In this document: one piece after another, positions 28,168-36,878 of the stretch
How the letters are laid out: every line of letters starts with the position of its first letter
Position numbering within the stretch: position 1 is the first letter of the stretch
Assembly: GCF_008035925.1 (NCBI RefSeq)
Contig: NZ_CP036264.1
Location: forward strand, 4,028,402-4,092,401
Reading direction: 5' to 3'
DNA from: Stieleria maiorica
GTDB taxonomy: Bacteria > Planctomycetota > Planctomycetia > Pirellulales > Pirellulaceae
DNA length: 64,000 nucleotides
The notes under the pieces: model-generated
Database searches by the model: none
What the model was told of the DNA's origin: nothing
What the model saw: the letters and a program-made list of their open reading frames with translations, nothing else
Program-made: the position numbers and the translations under genes

Positions 28168-28578
28168 TTAGGCGATGGATTCGAACGTGTCGCTTTCGGG
28201 CAGCGCGGGGATCTCGCCTTGACGTTCCATTTCGTTGGCCTGGTCGGCGACTTGGGCGAACCCGTCGCGGATCTGGCTGAGCAGTTTGATGCAGTTCGCG
28301 AAGTCCTTTTCGTCGAATCGAATCATGACGAAGTGCAGCAGTCGCGCGATATTGAAGGCGACTTCATCTTCGTCGGGTTTCAGTCCTGCGTGAATGGCCA
28401 TGATGGTTTTGCGCATCGCCAACTCGTGTTTACAGAACAATGCGGGATCGCCGGCGTCGGCAGCGATTTCGCATGCTTCGATCGATTCAATGGCGCGGTC
28501 GTACAGCATGAGCAGCATGTCCACTCGGGTCCAACCGCGTTTGATGCTCGTCCGTTGATATGTCTTTAGCTGTTCCAT
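28168..28578 (-). CDS. fliS: Flagellar filament chaperone
   Basis: A 136-residue, mostly helical protein. It matches FliS by size, by its N-terminal KTYQRTSIKRGWTRVDMLLMLYDRAIESI block (the family pattern Y...P..L...LYDGAI), and by its place directly after fliD. FliS binds the flagellin C-terminus and keeps it unfolded until export. The ATG at 28578 follows GGGGG eight bases upstream. The tail beyond residue 115 is acidic and divergent. It starts 37 bases after fliD on the same strand. Confidence 0.88.
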   Translation of the reverse strand: MEQLKTYQRTSIKRGWTRVDMLLMLYDRAIESIEACEIAADAGDPALFCKHELAMRKTIMAIHAGLKPDEDEVAFNIARLLHFVMIRFDEKDFANCIKLLSQIRDGFAQVADQANEMERQGEIPALPESDTFESIA

Positions 28579-28615
28579 TGATGATCCCCCGTGCGCGAAC
28601 GGTCTTTGAAAGGTG

Positions 28616-30610
28616 CTATTTCTTGTTGTTGCCACTGAAGTTGCCCAGCGACGTCAATTGAGTTGAAATGAAATTGCCGGTGGTCTGGAGTTCATTGATG
28701 ATGCTTTCCAGCGCTGTGAATTCGGCGATCAGGTACTCCCGTTTGGATTCCGTCAATGCTTCGACCTTTTCGATGGATGCATCGATCGAAGCGATCCGCG
28801 ATTCAAACGTTTCGTTGACGGTCTTTAGCAATCCGGTGTCGGCATCCAAGACGCTGCGGATGTAGTCGTTCAGCCGTCCGGTGACGCCTTGCGTGATCGT
28901 CAGTTCGGCCTCGCTGCCGGCCGCGACCTGGGCAGCGGTCAGCGTGACTTCGACGCGCAGGTCGGCGGTGTTTTCGTTGTCCGGATCACCGGTGAGGATT
29001 CGTCCGGTGCCTTTGGCGATTTCTTCAACGCCGCCGACGAGGAATCGTCCGGCGACATCCTGGCCGGCGTCATTTTCGGTTCCGTCGAATCCGAGGATGG
29101 AGGCGGCCGTGCCGTTCAAGCTGGAGACGTTGGCGGCGGACCCATAAGCCTCCGTCGTGATGCTCAATCGGTTGTCGCTTCCGACGCTGACCTCCACCTG
29201 GTGGACGCCCAGGGTGGAGGAACTGTTGATCACCGATTGCAGGTGGTCGGCCAGTTCTTCGGTGGTGTAGGTTCCGTGGTTCAGCGTCAACGTTTCGCTG
29301 ACGATACTGTCGACGGTGATTTCAAAGCTGTCGTTGGATCCGTCGACGACGATGCTGGCCGCGGCGGCGTTGGTCGCGGTCACCAATGCCTGTTCGGCGG
29401 CTTGAGTGATGTCGACTTCATACGGCGTCTCGGACGGTTGAGTGCGGGCGGTCCCGCCGAGGAATCGGACGCCGGAACTGGTGGAGGCGCCGTTGAGCCC
29501 GAACAGGTTGCGGATCTCGCCGGCATCGACGTCATCGAGTTCGCCCTTGAGCGCCTGGTCCAGTTTCGCCGAATCGATTGCGAGTTTGCCTTTCAGGTCC
29601 AGATCGATGCCGATTTCGCTCAGCCGCGCCAATCCGGAACCGGGGACCGACTCGGAGACGATGGTCAGCAGTTTGTTCTTGATCGTGCTGGCGGATCGAT
29701 CGCCCAGGAGCGGGTTTGCGACCTCGGTCTCGGGGTTGTATTGCGACTGGGTATCGATGAATTCGATGATCGCGTTGAAGTTGTCGACGAATCCCTGAAC
29801 CGCTTCTTTGGCCGATTCGGTATCGGTTTCGATGTCGATGTTGATCACCTCGCCCGGGGCTGCTTTGTTCAGTTCCAGGGTGACGTTTTCGATCAATCCG
29901 TCGACCGTGTTGGAATCGTATTCGGCGGAGATCGCGCCGATGCCGGAGCCGAGTTTGACGATCGCGTTGAGCGGCGGTTGCACGGCGGGGCCGGAAAAAT
30001 CCGGCAGCACGCCGGTCAGCGGGTCCTGGGCACTGGAGACCGAGATCGTATTGGCGGCGCCGGTATGTTTGGACGACAGCAGGATGCGGTGAGATCCGGC
30101 GGCCTGGTCAAAGATGACGCTGGCATTAAGATCCTTGACCTGCTCGTTGATGGTGTTGACGAAGCCTTTAAGTGTGTTGTTGCTCTCGTTGATCGTGATC
30201 GTTTGTTCGGCTCGGTCACCGACCTTGAAGGTGATGTCGCCGGTGGCGATCTGTTCGCTGGTGGACGAGAATCCTTGGGAAGCGATCTGATGGGCCGATG
30301 CGAGTTGTTCGACGCTGATTTGGTAGTTGGCGGCGATCGCGCCGCTGCCGGCCGTCGCGGTGACCACGTCTTCGTTGGTGCTCGACCCGGTGCGCGCATC
30401 AAACACCGAATTGGTCGCACGATTTAAGCGGCTCAGGGACGACTGCAGCGTGACGAGCTGGGCTTCGATGCCCTTGAATGTCGTCTGCTTGGTGGTGACT
30501 TCCGCCTTGCGTGAATTGAATGTGTCGATCTGGGTCTGCTGGAAACCGAGCAGGCTTTCGATGATGCTGGTCGTGTCAAAACCAGAAACGATCCCGTCAA
30601 TACTGAACAT
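28616..30610 (-). CDS. fliD: Flagellar filament cap protein
   Basis: A 664-residue protein (larger than the ~470 of enteric FliD). The N-terminus FSIDGIVSGFDTTSIIESLL is the FliD signature, and the C-terminal ~80 residues form a coiled coil (FESRIASIDASIEKVEALTE...) like FliD_C. In between are flagellin-like hook-IN segments, for example LTLNHGTYTTEELADHLQSVI. FliD caps the growing filament and folds flagellin. The ATG at 30610 was chosen over a TTG two codons upstream. Likely co-transcribed with fliS. Confidence 0.93.
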   Translation of the reverse strand: MFSIDGIVSGFDTTSIIESLLGFQQTQIDTFNSRKAEVTTKQTTFKGIEAQLVTLQSSLSRLNRATNSVFDARTGSSTNEDVVTATAGSGAIAANYQISVEQLASAHQIASQGFSSTSEQIATGDITFKVGDRAEQTITINESNNTLKGFVNTINEQVKDLNASVIFDQAAGSHRILLSSKHTGAANTISVSSAQDPLTGVLPDFSGPAVQPPLNAIVKLGSGIGAISAEYDSNTVDGLIENVTLELNKAAPGEVINIDIETDTESAKEAVQGFVDNFNAIIEFIDTQSQYNPETEVANPLLGDRSASTIKNKLLTIVSESVPGSGLARLSEIGIDLDLKGKLAIDSAKLDQALKGELDDVDAGEIRNLFGLNGASTSSGVRFLGGTARTQPSETPYEVDITQAAEQALVTATNAAAASIVVDGSNDSFEITVDSIVSETLTLNHGTYTTEELADHLQSVINSSSTLGVHQVEVSVGSDNRLSITTEAYGSAANVSSLNGTAASILGFDGTENDAGQDVAGRFLVGGVEEIAKGTGRILTGDPDNENTADLRVEVTLTAAQVAAGSEAELTITQGVTGRLNDYIRSVLDADTGLLKTVNETFESRIASIDASIEKVEALTESKREYLIAEFTALESIINELQTTGNFISTQLTSLGNFSGNNKK

Positions 30611-30957
30611 CGTCAATTATCTTCTGGCGAGGTGTAGCCGCATGGGCCGTGCAAGGCGTCAAGAAGCGGGATCTCAGGCTGCGAATGAAGACTCGCACCG
30701 GCAGCCAAAGAGCTCAGCGCCCTGACAGGAATACAATCATCCAAGTTGATTACGTCGCGAGTCCGTTCTGGTCTCACCCCCGAACAGTTCCATCGGAAGC
30801 CTAGGACGCTTGCATTGTGCTGTTCACACAAATGTCGGATCCGACGGTAAACCTCCACTGCTAACCCGGAAGACGGCTACGGTTTCACATTCCACGCGGA
30901 TCGTGTCGGCCAGTGGGCGATCGTGCCGGAAATCCGCCGCCGCTCGGTTTTCGAGTA

Positions 30958-31021
30958 GTGGACGAGGCGACGAGTCCATTGGGGATGCCAGCGGCGAGGA
31001 CTGCTCGCGTCGTCCACTACC
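30958..31021. repeat. Hairpin repeat, copy 2
   Basis: GTGGACGAGGCGACGAGTCC at 30958-30977 pairs with GGACTGCTCGCGTCGTCCAC at 30998-31017. The arms match copy 1 at 16229 almost exactly, while the loop differs. It lies downstream of the flagellin terminator. Confidence 0.8.
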
Positions 31022-31089
31022 ATTGACTGGAATCGGACCAAAGCACTCATGATGAGGCGCGAGCGCGAAACGTCCGCGGACGCGGGCCG

Positions 31090-31164
31090 AAAAAAAGTCA
31101 GCGTGCCCGCCGCGGCCGCACCGCCGAGTGGAGGGGCGATGCGATCGCGGAGAGCACGCTGACT
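31090..31164 (-). terminator. Terminator of the flagellin gene
   Basis: On the minus strand AGTCAGCGTGC (31164-31154) pairs perfectly with GCACGCTGACT (31106-31096) and is followed by seven T (31096-31090). The loop is unusually long (47 bases) and GC-rich, and can fold again. It starts 66 bases after the flagellin stop. Confidence 0.85.
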
Positions 31165-31229
31165 GGGGCCGCCGAGAGGGGAAGGGGTGGATTTCCCTCA
31201 CCCGGCGGTGATTCATCGGTCGATTCGTC

Positions 31230-32642
31230 TTACTGCAGCAGCGACAGAACCGACTGAGACGTTTGGTTCGCACTGGACAGAACCGACGTCCCCGCTTGCA
31301 CCAAGATTTGGTTGTTGGTGAATTTGGAGATTTCTTCGGCGAAGTCCGTGTCGCGAATGACCGATTCGGCGTTGACGGTGTTTTCCAGCGTCGATCGCAT
31401 GTTGTTGGCGATCGATTCGAGCGTGTTCGATTGGAACGCACCGAGTTCGCCACGCATGTTGGACAGCTCGTCGATCGCGGAATCGATCACCTTCAAGGCG
31501 TCTTGAGCGTTGTCGAAGGACGTGACGTCGATTTCGTTCAGGCTGTTGAACTTCGTTCCGGTCACGGCGACACCGAGAGCGTCGGCGTTGACCGATTGGA
31601 TCGAGATTTGGGCCGTCTGGTTTTGGTTGGCACCGATTTGGAAGACCAAGGCGTTGTTTTGGATCGAAACGTTGCCTTGAGCACCGGTTTCGGTCAGCGC
31701 GGCGTCGGAGGAATGTTCGCCGACACGGACCACGGTGCCTTTGGACGCACCGGAAACGCTGGTCAGCGTGTTGCCTTTACCCGAGGCGGCGACGCCATCG
31801 ATGGTACCGATAATGTTGACACCTTGGTCGGTATTCAGCGTGGTGCCAAAACCGGACGAAGTTCCCGCAGCTGCGGTGTCCGAAACGACTTCGATCTCGG
31901 CGTCGGAGCCGAATTCAATTGAACGCAGGCGTGTTCCGCCGGAGATGTCTTCGGCGACGACACCGGTTTGGTCGGTGAATTCGTTGATACGAGCGACCAC
32001 ACCGGCTCGGCTCAATCCGGAGTTCAGCGTGATGCTGACGCCGTTGACCGAGAGGACTTCGTCGGCGGCCAGGTTGCCGGTTTGCGACGTGCCGGCGGTG
32101 ATGTTGGCTCGTTCACCTTGGGTGGTGATGGCAACCGCGTAGGTACCGTCGCTGGTATTGCTGCCACCCTTGAGGAAGGTGACGTCGGTGTCGGAGGTCG
32201 AACCGGTGACGCCGGCGGATCCATCGAGCAGTGCTTTCTCGCCGAACTGGGTGTTGGCGGCGATTCGATTGATGGTGTCAAGTGCGTTGTCGATTTCCGC
32301 TTGGTTGGCGGCGAACGCGTCGGCGTCGTTGACGCCGGAGTTTGCCGAATCGAGTGCCAGCGAGCGGACTTTGATCAAAATGCTGTTGATCTCGTTCAGG
32401 GCACCTTCGGCGGTTTGCACGACGGCGACCGCTTTTTCGGTGTTGTCGATGGCGGTTCGCAGACCGGCGATCTGGGCACGTTGCTTCTCAGAAATCACCA
32501 GAGCGGCAGGACCGTCTGCACCCCGGTTGACTTTGAAGCCCGTCGACAGTCGTTCGATCGATTTGTTCAATGCGTTCGAAGATCGGTTCAGATTGTTGCG
32601 GGCATTCAGAGCGCCGACGTTGTTGGTTATTGTTAAGCTCAT
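31230..32642 (-). CDS. fliC: Flagellin
   Basis: A 470-residue filament subunit. The conserved N-terminal D0/D1 region is intact (SLTITNNVGALNARNNLNRS, IERLSTGFKVNRGADGPAAL). So is the C-terminal one (TLENTVNAESVIRDTDFAEE, ILVQAGTSVLSSANQTSQSV, ending LSLLQ). The middle 130-370 is variable, rich in Thr/Ser/Asn/Gly, and includes a hook-IN-like segment (LAADEVLSVNGVSITLNSGL). It follows flgM with a 93-base leader and has its own strong terminator, consistent with a highly expressed transcript. Confidence 0.97.
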   Translation of the reverse strand: MSLTITNNVGALNARNNLNRSSNALNKSIERLSTGFKVNRGADGPAALVISEKQRAQIAGLRTAIDNTEKAVAVVQTAEGALNEINSILIKVRSLALDSANSGVNDADAFAANQAEIDNALDTINRIAANTQFGEKALLDGSAGVTGSTSDTDVTFLKGGSNTSDGTYAVAITTQGERANITAGTSQTGNLAADEVLSVNGVSITLNSGLSRAGVVARINEFTDQTGVVAEDISGGTRLRSIEFGSDAEIEVVSDTAAAGTSSGFGTTLNTDQGVNIIGTIDGVAASGKGNTLTSVSGASKGTVVRVGEHSSDAALTETGAQGNVSIQNNALVFQIGANQNQTAQISIQSVNADALGVAVTGTKFNSLNEIDVTSFDNAQDALKVIDSAIDELSNMRGELGAFQSNTLESIANNMRSTLENTVNAESVIRDTDFAEEISKFTNNQILVQAGTSVLSSANQTSQSVLSLLQ

Positions 32643-32735
32643 TTCTCTTGCTTACTCTGGATTAAGGATTCAAAGAAACGTCCGTGACAATGAGTGCATC
32701 CGTGGCACTTGCGTTGAGGGAGGTTCCCGGCAAGC

Positions 32736-33029
32736 TTACAAATCGAGAATCGACCTGGCCGTATCGACCGCAGCCTCTTTGGTCAGGTATTCGCCGCTTT
32801 GTATTTTCAGTTTGACTGCTTCCACCACGGACTCTCGCACATCAGCTGACTGCTTGAGGACCTGTGATAAATCGCGGATCGAATCGAGTTGAATCGAGGT
32901 CGAGGCCGTCGAAGACTTAGCCGCCGAAGCCTGGGTCGGCGCTGGCGTCTCGTTCTGCTGGGCCGTCGACTGGGAATCGAGCCGCTTGTATTGAGCGGGC
33001 TGCGAATTTCCGATGGGGTTGATTCTCAT
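32736..33029 (-). CDS. flgM: Negative regulator of flagellin synthesis (anti-sigma-28 factor), FlgM
   Basis: A 97-residue protein, the same length as enteric FlgM. It starts MRINPIGNSQPAQYKR, has a disordered Ser/Thr/Ala/Gln-rich middle, and ends in the sigma-binding pattern LSQVLKQSADVRESVVEAVK followed by IQSGEYLTKEAAVDTARSIL. FlgM holds the flagellar sigma factor until it is exported through the finished hook. The location directly upstream of flagellin supports this. ATG at 33029 with a GAGAGAAG ribosome site. No flagellar sigma factor gene (fliA) is in the window. Confidence 0.88.
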   Translation of the reverse strand: MRINPIGNSQPAQYKRLDSQSTAQQNETPAPTQASAAKSSTASTSIQLDSIRDLSQVLKQSADVRESVVEAVKLKIQSGEYLTKEAAVDTARSILDL

Positions 33030-33243
33030 TCTTCTCTCTCCGCAATGGGTGACTGAAATGGGTTGTCGAGAGGCCCGTGACGAACTTGCGTATAAAATCC
33101 TTAAGCCGCAAAGCTTTTTTAGTCGATACAGTCGTAGCGAATAAAGGGACGATCGCGCATGTCCGGAATGCGCCGATTGGATCGCTTTTGGATGCCCCGC
33201 TCTGAGCGATCGGGGCCATGTTCTCATGTAGGATGCAGACGCG

Positions 33244-35478
33244 GTGTTTCGAACGGAAGTCTTGTGGGTGTCAGTCTTTCTGGCGATCGGTGCGGTCGGC
33301 GGGCTGGTCTACAATTGGCCGTCCGAGCCCCAGGTGGACATCGACTCGCCCGCAGAGCAGATTCCCCCGCCGGCCACCGAAACAAGCGGTCAGGCCGCTG
33401 CGGAGCAGCTCTCTCCGTTCGCCGCTGAAGACTTCGATGGCGCGGTGAGGGATGACCCTCAGGCGCCGCCGGCGAGTTCCGCCACCGTTGCGGGAATCTG
33501 GAATGATGTCCGTCCGTCCGCACAGCGCAGCCAGCCGATCGATTTCGGCGTGCTTGAACTGGGCGATCGCCTGTTGGCCGGAGGGAATTCGGTCGGTGCG
33601 GTCAAGCATTACAGCAAGCTCTGGCAACAGGCCAATTTGCCGGTCGATGTCGCCGTGTTGATCCGCTTGGGGCTGGCGTCAGAGTTGGCCGGTTTGCACG
33701 AGCAGGCCGAGAAGCACTATCACAGCGCGATCCGGGTTGCGGAGAAAGGTTCCGTCCAACAATTGGCCAGCCTGTTGGGGCTGGCGCGGCTTTGGGAAAG
33801 TCAGGGTCAATTGGGTGAGGCGATCTCGCTATTGAGCGAGTTGTTTCTGGTGTATTCCCATGACGGGTACCCAAAAATCATCCGGCAAACGATCGTGCAC
33901 CAATTGGCCGATTGCCTGCAGCGACGTCTGCTCGCCAATGAGGTGGTCGTCGAGGCCCTTCAGAAGGAGCCGATGGAGTACCACTGGGTGCCCGTTGCCG
34001 TGGATTCCATGCTTGCGCTCGCCGACTGGGAGTCGCCCGATGGCGTGCCCGTGAATCCCGGTTCGGGGTTGAAGCTATTGCAGAACTATGAGGGTGACGT
34101 GTCGTTGGTGCTCGTGCAGGCCCATTTGAGTGGTGTCTCGGTGTTGAAGCTGATCTCCGAGTTGCAGCGTTTGTCGGGGTTGCAGATCACGGTCACCGAA
34201 AAAGCAAAGTCGTCGTTGGTGGGGCGGTTGGCCAACGTCAACGCGCCGGTTATGGCGGTGTCGTTGTTGCTTGATCAGGCCCTTGAGTCGATGGAGCTGT
34301 CGTGGAGTCAGTCCGAGGGCGGGGTAACGATCATGGCCCGTGAGGAACTGACCACGCGGGATTTGGCCTCGTACGATCTTGCCCGTACCCAGCGGATGTT
34401 GCAGCGGGTGCAGTTGGACTACCTTGAGGGCGTCGAACGGGTCGCCGCGATCATGAACGACGGCAACAACGTTCGGTTGTCTGGCGGTTGGGACCTTGCG
34501 GCTGACAAGTACCGTGCCGCTCGCGAGGCCGGGCCGGCTCATGAATTGAATGCCGACCTGTATTTCAACGAAGCGTCGCTGTCGATGGTGCGTGGCGACA
34601 GCCTGAATGCGCTGCACGCAAGCTACATGGCCCTCGACCAGACTCTGTCTCCGGCGCTTCAGGCGGAGGTCTATGCGATGATCGCGGATTTGGAATTGGA
34701 ATTCGGCCAGATGTCAAAATCGATCACGGCGGCTTCGCGAGGGATGCGTCGCGCGGACGACCCGGTCGTCCTGGCGCGAACCGCGATGACACTGGCGCGT
34801 GGCTATTTGTTGACAGGTGACCCCTATTCGGCCAATTCGGTGCTGTTCGACGTTTCCGCCGATTTGGCCGGTGGGCCGTTGGAGCGATTGGCGAGCGTGT
34901 TTTCTTCGTACGCGCGATTCCAACACGTCGGCCCGAAGCATGGGTTGCAAGACGAAGGGCAGCGGGTCGTGCTTGCGTTGGCGGCTCTTCAACCCCAGGA
35001 CATCGTTTCGTTTGCCGATTCGTTGATCGTGTCCAAGGCTTATTCGTCGGTGGGGTTGCGATCCAAGGCGATCGGCAACCTGAGCGCGGCGCTGGAAAAC
35101 GCACCGCCCGGCTATTGGAACGAACGGATTCGATTGCAGTTGGCGGAAATGTATTACGAATCATTGGATTTGGATCAGGCCAACACGACCATCGAGTCGT
35201 TCGGGACGGTGTCGGCCGATCTGTTGCCCGAAGTGTTGTACCTGCACGCGTCGGTTCAGCTGGACATGGGGAATCTGGAGCAGAGTGAAATCATTTGCCG
35301 CCGGATCCTCGCGATGCAAGTCGACCAATCCATCCAATCCGACGCGCTTGAGAAGTTGGGCGAAACGCTTCAGAAATCGGGTGACCACTACGCGGCGGCG
35401 TTGTGCTTTGCCGGTCTGTTGCCCGAGACGGAGGGCAATGCGTCATCGGGCAATGACGCGACGACGGTGACGCCATGA
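33244..35478 (+). CDS. Membrane-anchored TPR protein of the flagellar locus
   Basis: About 744 residues, starting with GTG at 33244 (weak AGGA upstream). A transmembrane anchor (VLWVSVFLAIGAVGGLVYNW, residues ~7-26) is followed by a disordered stretch. Then come TPR-type helices (GAVKHYSKLWQQANLPVDVA; LGLASELAGLHEQAEKHYHS). A segment near 295-365 (VSVLKLISELQRLSGLQITV ... LLLDQALESMELSW) looks like a secretin/STN-type fold, and more TPRs lie to the C-terminus. No named family is recognised. It opens a four-gene plus-strand set, divergent from flgM, that ends in a sigma-54 activator, so a role in flagellar assembly or its control is inferred from context only. Confidence 0.75.
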   Translation: MFRTEVLWVSVFLAIGAVGGLVYNWPSEPQVDIDSPAEQIPPPATETSGQAAAEQLSPFAAEDFDGAVRDDPQAPPASSATVAGIWNDVRPSAQRSQPIDFGVLELGDRLLAGGNSVGAVKHYSKLWQQANLPVDVAVLIRLGLASELAGLHEQAEKHYHSAIRVAEKGSVQQLASLLGLARLWESQGQLGEAISLLSELFLVYSHDGYPKIIRQTIVHQLADCLQRRLLANEVVVEALQKEPMEYHWVPVAVDSMLALADWESPDGVPVNPGSGLKLLQNYEGDVSLVLVQAHLSGVSVLKLISELQRLSGLQITVTEKAKSSLVGRLANVNAPVMAVSLLLDQALESMELSWSQSEGGVTIMAREELTTRDLASYDLARTQRMLQRVQLDYLEGVERVAAIMNDGNNVRLSGGWDLAADKYRAAREAGPAHELNADLYFNEASLSMVRGDSLNALHASYMALDQTLSPALQAEVYAMIADLELEFGQMSKSITAASRGMRRADDPVVLARTAMTLARGYLLTGDPYSANSVLFDVSADLAGGPLERLASVFSSYARFQHVGPKHGLQDEGQRVVLALAALQPQDIVSFADSLIVSKAYSSVGLRSKAIGNLSAALENAPPGYWNERIRLQLAEMYYESLDLDQANTTIESFGTVSADLLPEVLYLHASVQLDMGNLEQSEIICRRILAMQVDQSIQSDALEKLGETLQKSGDHYAAALCFAGLLPETEGNASSGNDATTVTP

Positions 35479-36500
35479 AGGTTCAAGCACAATCATCAAA
35501 AGGATACATTCAATTGATCCGGAACATTTTGCTTCGCAGTTTCACGCTGGTCTTTGTTGTCGCCATCGCCTGCTCGGTCGACCCGTTGCGCGCCCAGTCG
35601 CCGGCCGATGCCCCGATGTCTTTGCGCTCGATCATGGCAGACGAATCTGTCGCCGATCAGGGGGTTCAGGGGCGTTTGGAAGCGCTGATCAAGCGGACTC
35701 AACAAGCGCGGCAGGAGCGCCAGACGGCTGCGGAGCAATCGCAGTCGCCGGCGCCGAGAAGCGTTTGGGTTCCGGGTCAAGGCGCGGTTGAAGCCGACTC
35801 CGCAGCGGCGGATAGTCAGCAGCCCGGCGGGCCGGCCCAGAATTCGTCTCGCAGTCTGTCGGAGATTCGCGAACGGATTCGGATCCTGCAACGGCTTCGC
35901 CGCGATAAGGCGATGGCGCTGTCGGCCGAGCAAGCCCAAGCGATTCCCGGTGGGACCGGCACTCCCGCGTTGGAGACGCCCGGAGGGGACGTCGTCGAAA
36001 GTAACGGGGCCGTGGAATCCGGGGTGACAGCCGCCACGAAGGAGCCGACACTGTCTTCGATCGACGAAAGTCTGGATCAACCGGCGGCCGTCGAGGCGGC
36101 GGCGGAGGACAAGACGCCCGAGGGATCGGTGGCTGCCGAGCGACTTCTACCCAAACCGGTCAACGCCTTGGCCCTTGGCGAGAGTCTGTACCGAACCGGG
36201 AACTACGAATCGGCACTCAAGGCATTCCGGTCGGTCGCGGTCGACAAGCTTTCGCAGTCTGATCGAACGTGGTTGGATCTGCTGGTCGCGCTGTGCCAGC
36301 GCAAGCTTGGGGATTACGAAAAGGCGCAGGGGACACTGCGTGACATCGCTAACGAAGAGTCCGCGGATTATCCCGTCCAGGCCGCCAAGTGGTGGCTCAA
36401 GTACGCGGAGTCGTCGGACGGGACGCAGAAAAAATTCAGTGATGTGTCGGCGGACTTTAATGCCCTCCTTGAAAGGTCAAATGATTATGTCTCCCAGTGA
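35475..36500 (+). CDS. Secreted TPR protein of the flagellar locus
   Basis: A 341-residue protein whose ATG overlaps the preceding stop by four bases (ATGA). A signal or anchor (LLRSFTLVFVVAIACSVDPL) precedes a Gln/Ala-rich region with a basic coiled-coil stretch (RLEALIKRTQQARQERQTAA), then a linker. The C-terminal TPR repeats (LALGESLYRTGNYESALKAF, LCQRKLGDYEKAQGTLRDI) resemble the YbgF/CpoB type. Unknown function. Tight coupling to its neighbours indicates they act together, perhaps as periplasmic parts around the flagellar motor; this is inference. Confidence 0.75.
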   Translation: MKVQAQSSKGYIQLIRNILLRSFTLVFVVAIACSVDPLRAQSPADAPMSLRSIMADESVADQGVQGRLEALIKRTQQARQERQTAAEQSQSPAPRSVWVPGQGAVEADSAAADSQQPGGPAQNSSRSLSEIRERIRILQRLRRDKAMALSAEQAQAIPGGTGTPALETPGGDVVESNGAVESGVTAATKEPTLSSIDESLDQPAAVEAAAEDKTPEGSVAAERLLPKPVNALALGESLYRTGNYESALKAFRSVAVDKLSQSDRTWLDLLVALCQRKLGDYEKAQGTLRDIANEESADYPVQAAKWWLKYAESSDGTQKKFSDVSADFNALLERSNDYVSQ

Positions 36501-36873
36501 AGAACAGACGCTGATTGAATACACGATTCGGCTGAAACAGCAGTACGAACGGCTGAATGAGATTGTCGACACCGTCGGTCGTGAGCCCGGCGGCGGGGTT
36601 GAGTCCATCGGCGAACAAATGAAGCAGATCAAGCAGACCGAAGACGTGTTGCGACCCCTTCGGCAGCGTTATCAGGACGAGCATGAGCATGCCGGCGGCC
36701 AAATCAAACAACTGACCGACGAAACCATCGACGTGGTGAAGACTTTGATGCCAAAGCTGGCGGGCCTGGAAAAGGCGTCGGTCGATTCGCTGCGTCGGCT
36801 GTTTCCGAAGATCCAAGGGAGCGTCCGGGCCGTGCAAATGCAAAACGCCTATCGGGGAAACAATCACGCCTAG
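36481..36873 (+). CDS. FlgN-like helical protein
   Basis: A 130-residue, almost entirely helical protein (SEEQTLIEYTIRLKQQYERL ... IKQTEDVLRPLRQRYQDEHE ... LRRLFPKIQGSVRAVQMQNA). Size, coiled-coil character and position in a flagellar operon suggest a FlgN-type chaperone for hook-associated proteins, but the sequence match is weak and I leave the symbol blank. It overlaps the end of the upstream TPR gene by 20 bases. An AAAGG ribosome site lies close to the ATG at 36481; a second in-frame ATG at 36487 has better spacing. Confidence 0.65.
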   Translation: MIMSPSEEQTLIEYTIRLKQQYERLNEIVDTVGREPGGGVESIGEQMKQIKQTEDVLRPLRQRYQDEHEHAGGQIKQLTDETIDVVKTLMPKLAGLEKASVDSLRRLFPKIQGSVRAVQMQNAYRGNNHA

Positions 36874-36878
36874 TTCGG

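Larger units (their letters stand above)
30611..31229. other. Intergenic region between flagellin and fliD
   Basis: 619 bases with no supported gene. It contains the second copy of the hairpin repeat (30958-31021) and the flagellin terminator (31090-31164). The fliD promoter should lie in 30611-30950 on the minus strand; I found no sigma-54 match there with the right spacing. Confidence 0.55.

Noticed and set aside
28889-30427. 512-codon open frame on the plus strand
   Set aside because: It is antisense to fliD; composition reflects the GC-rich codon pattern of fliD and no domain or ribosome site is seen.
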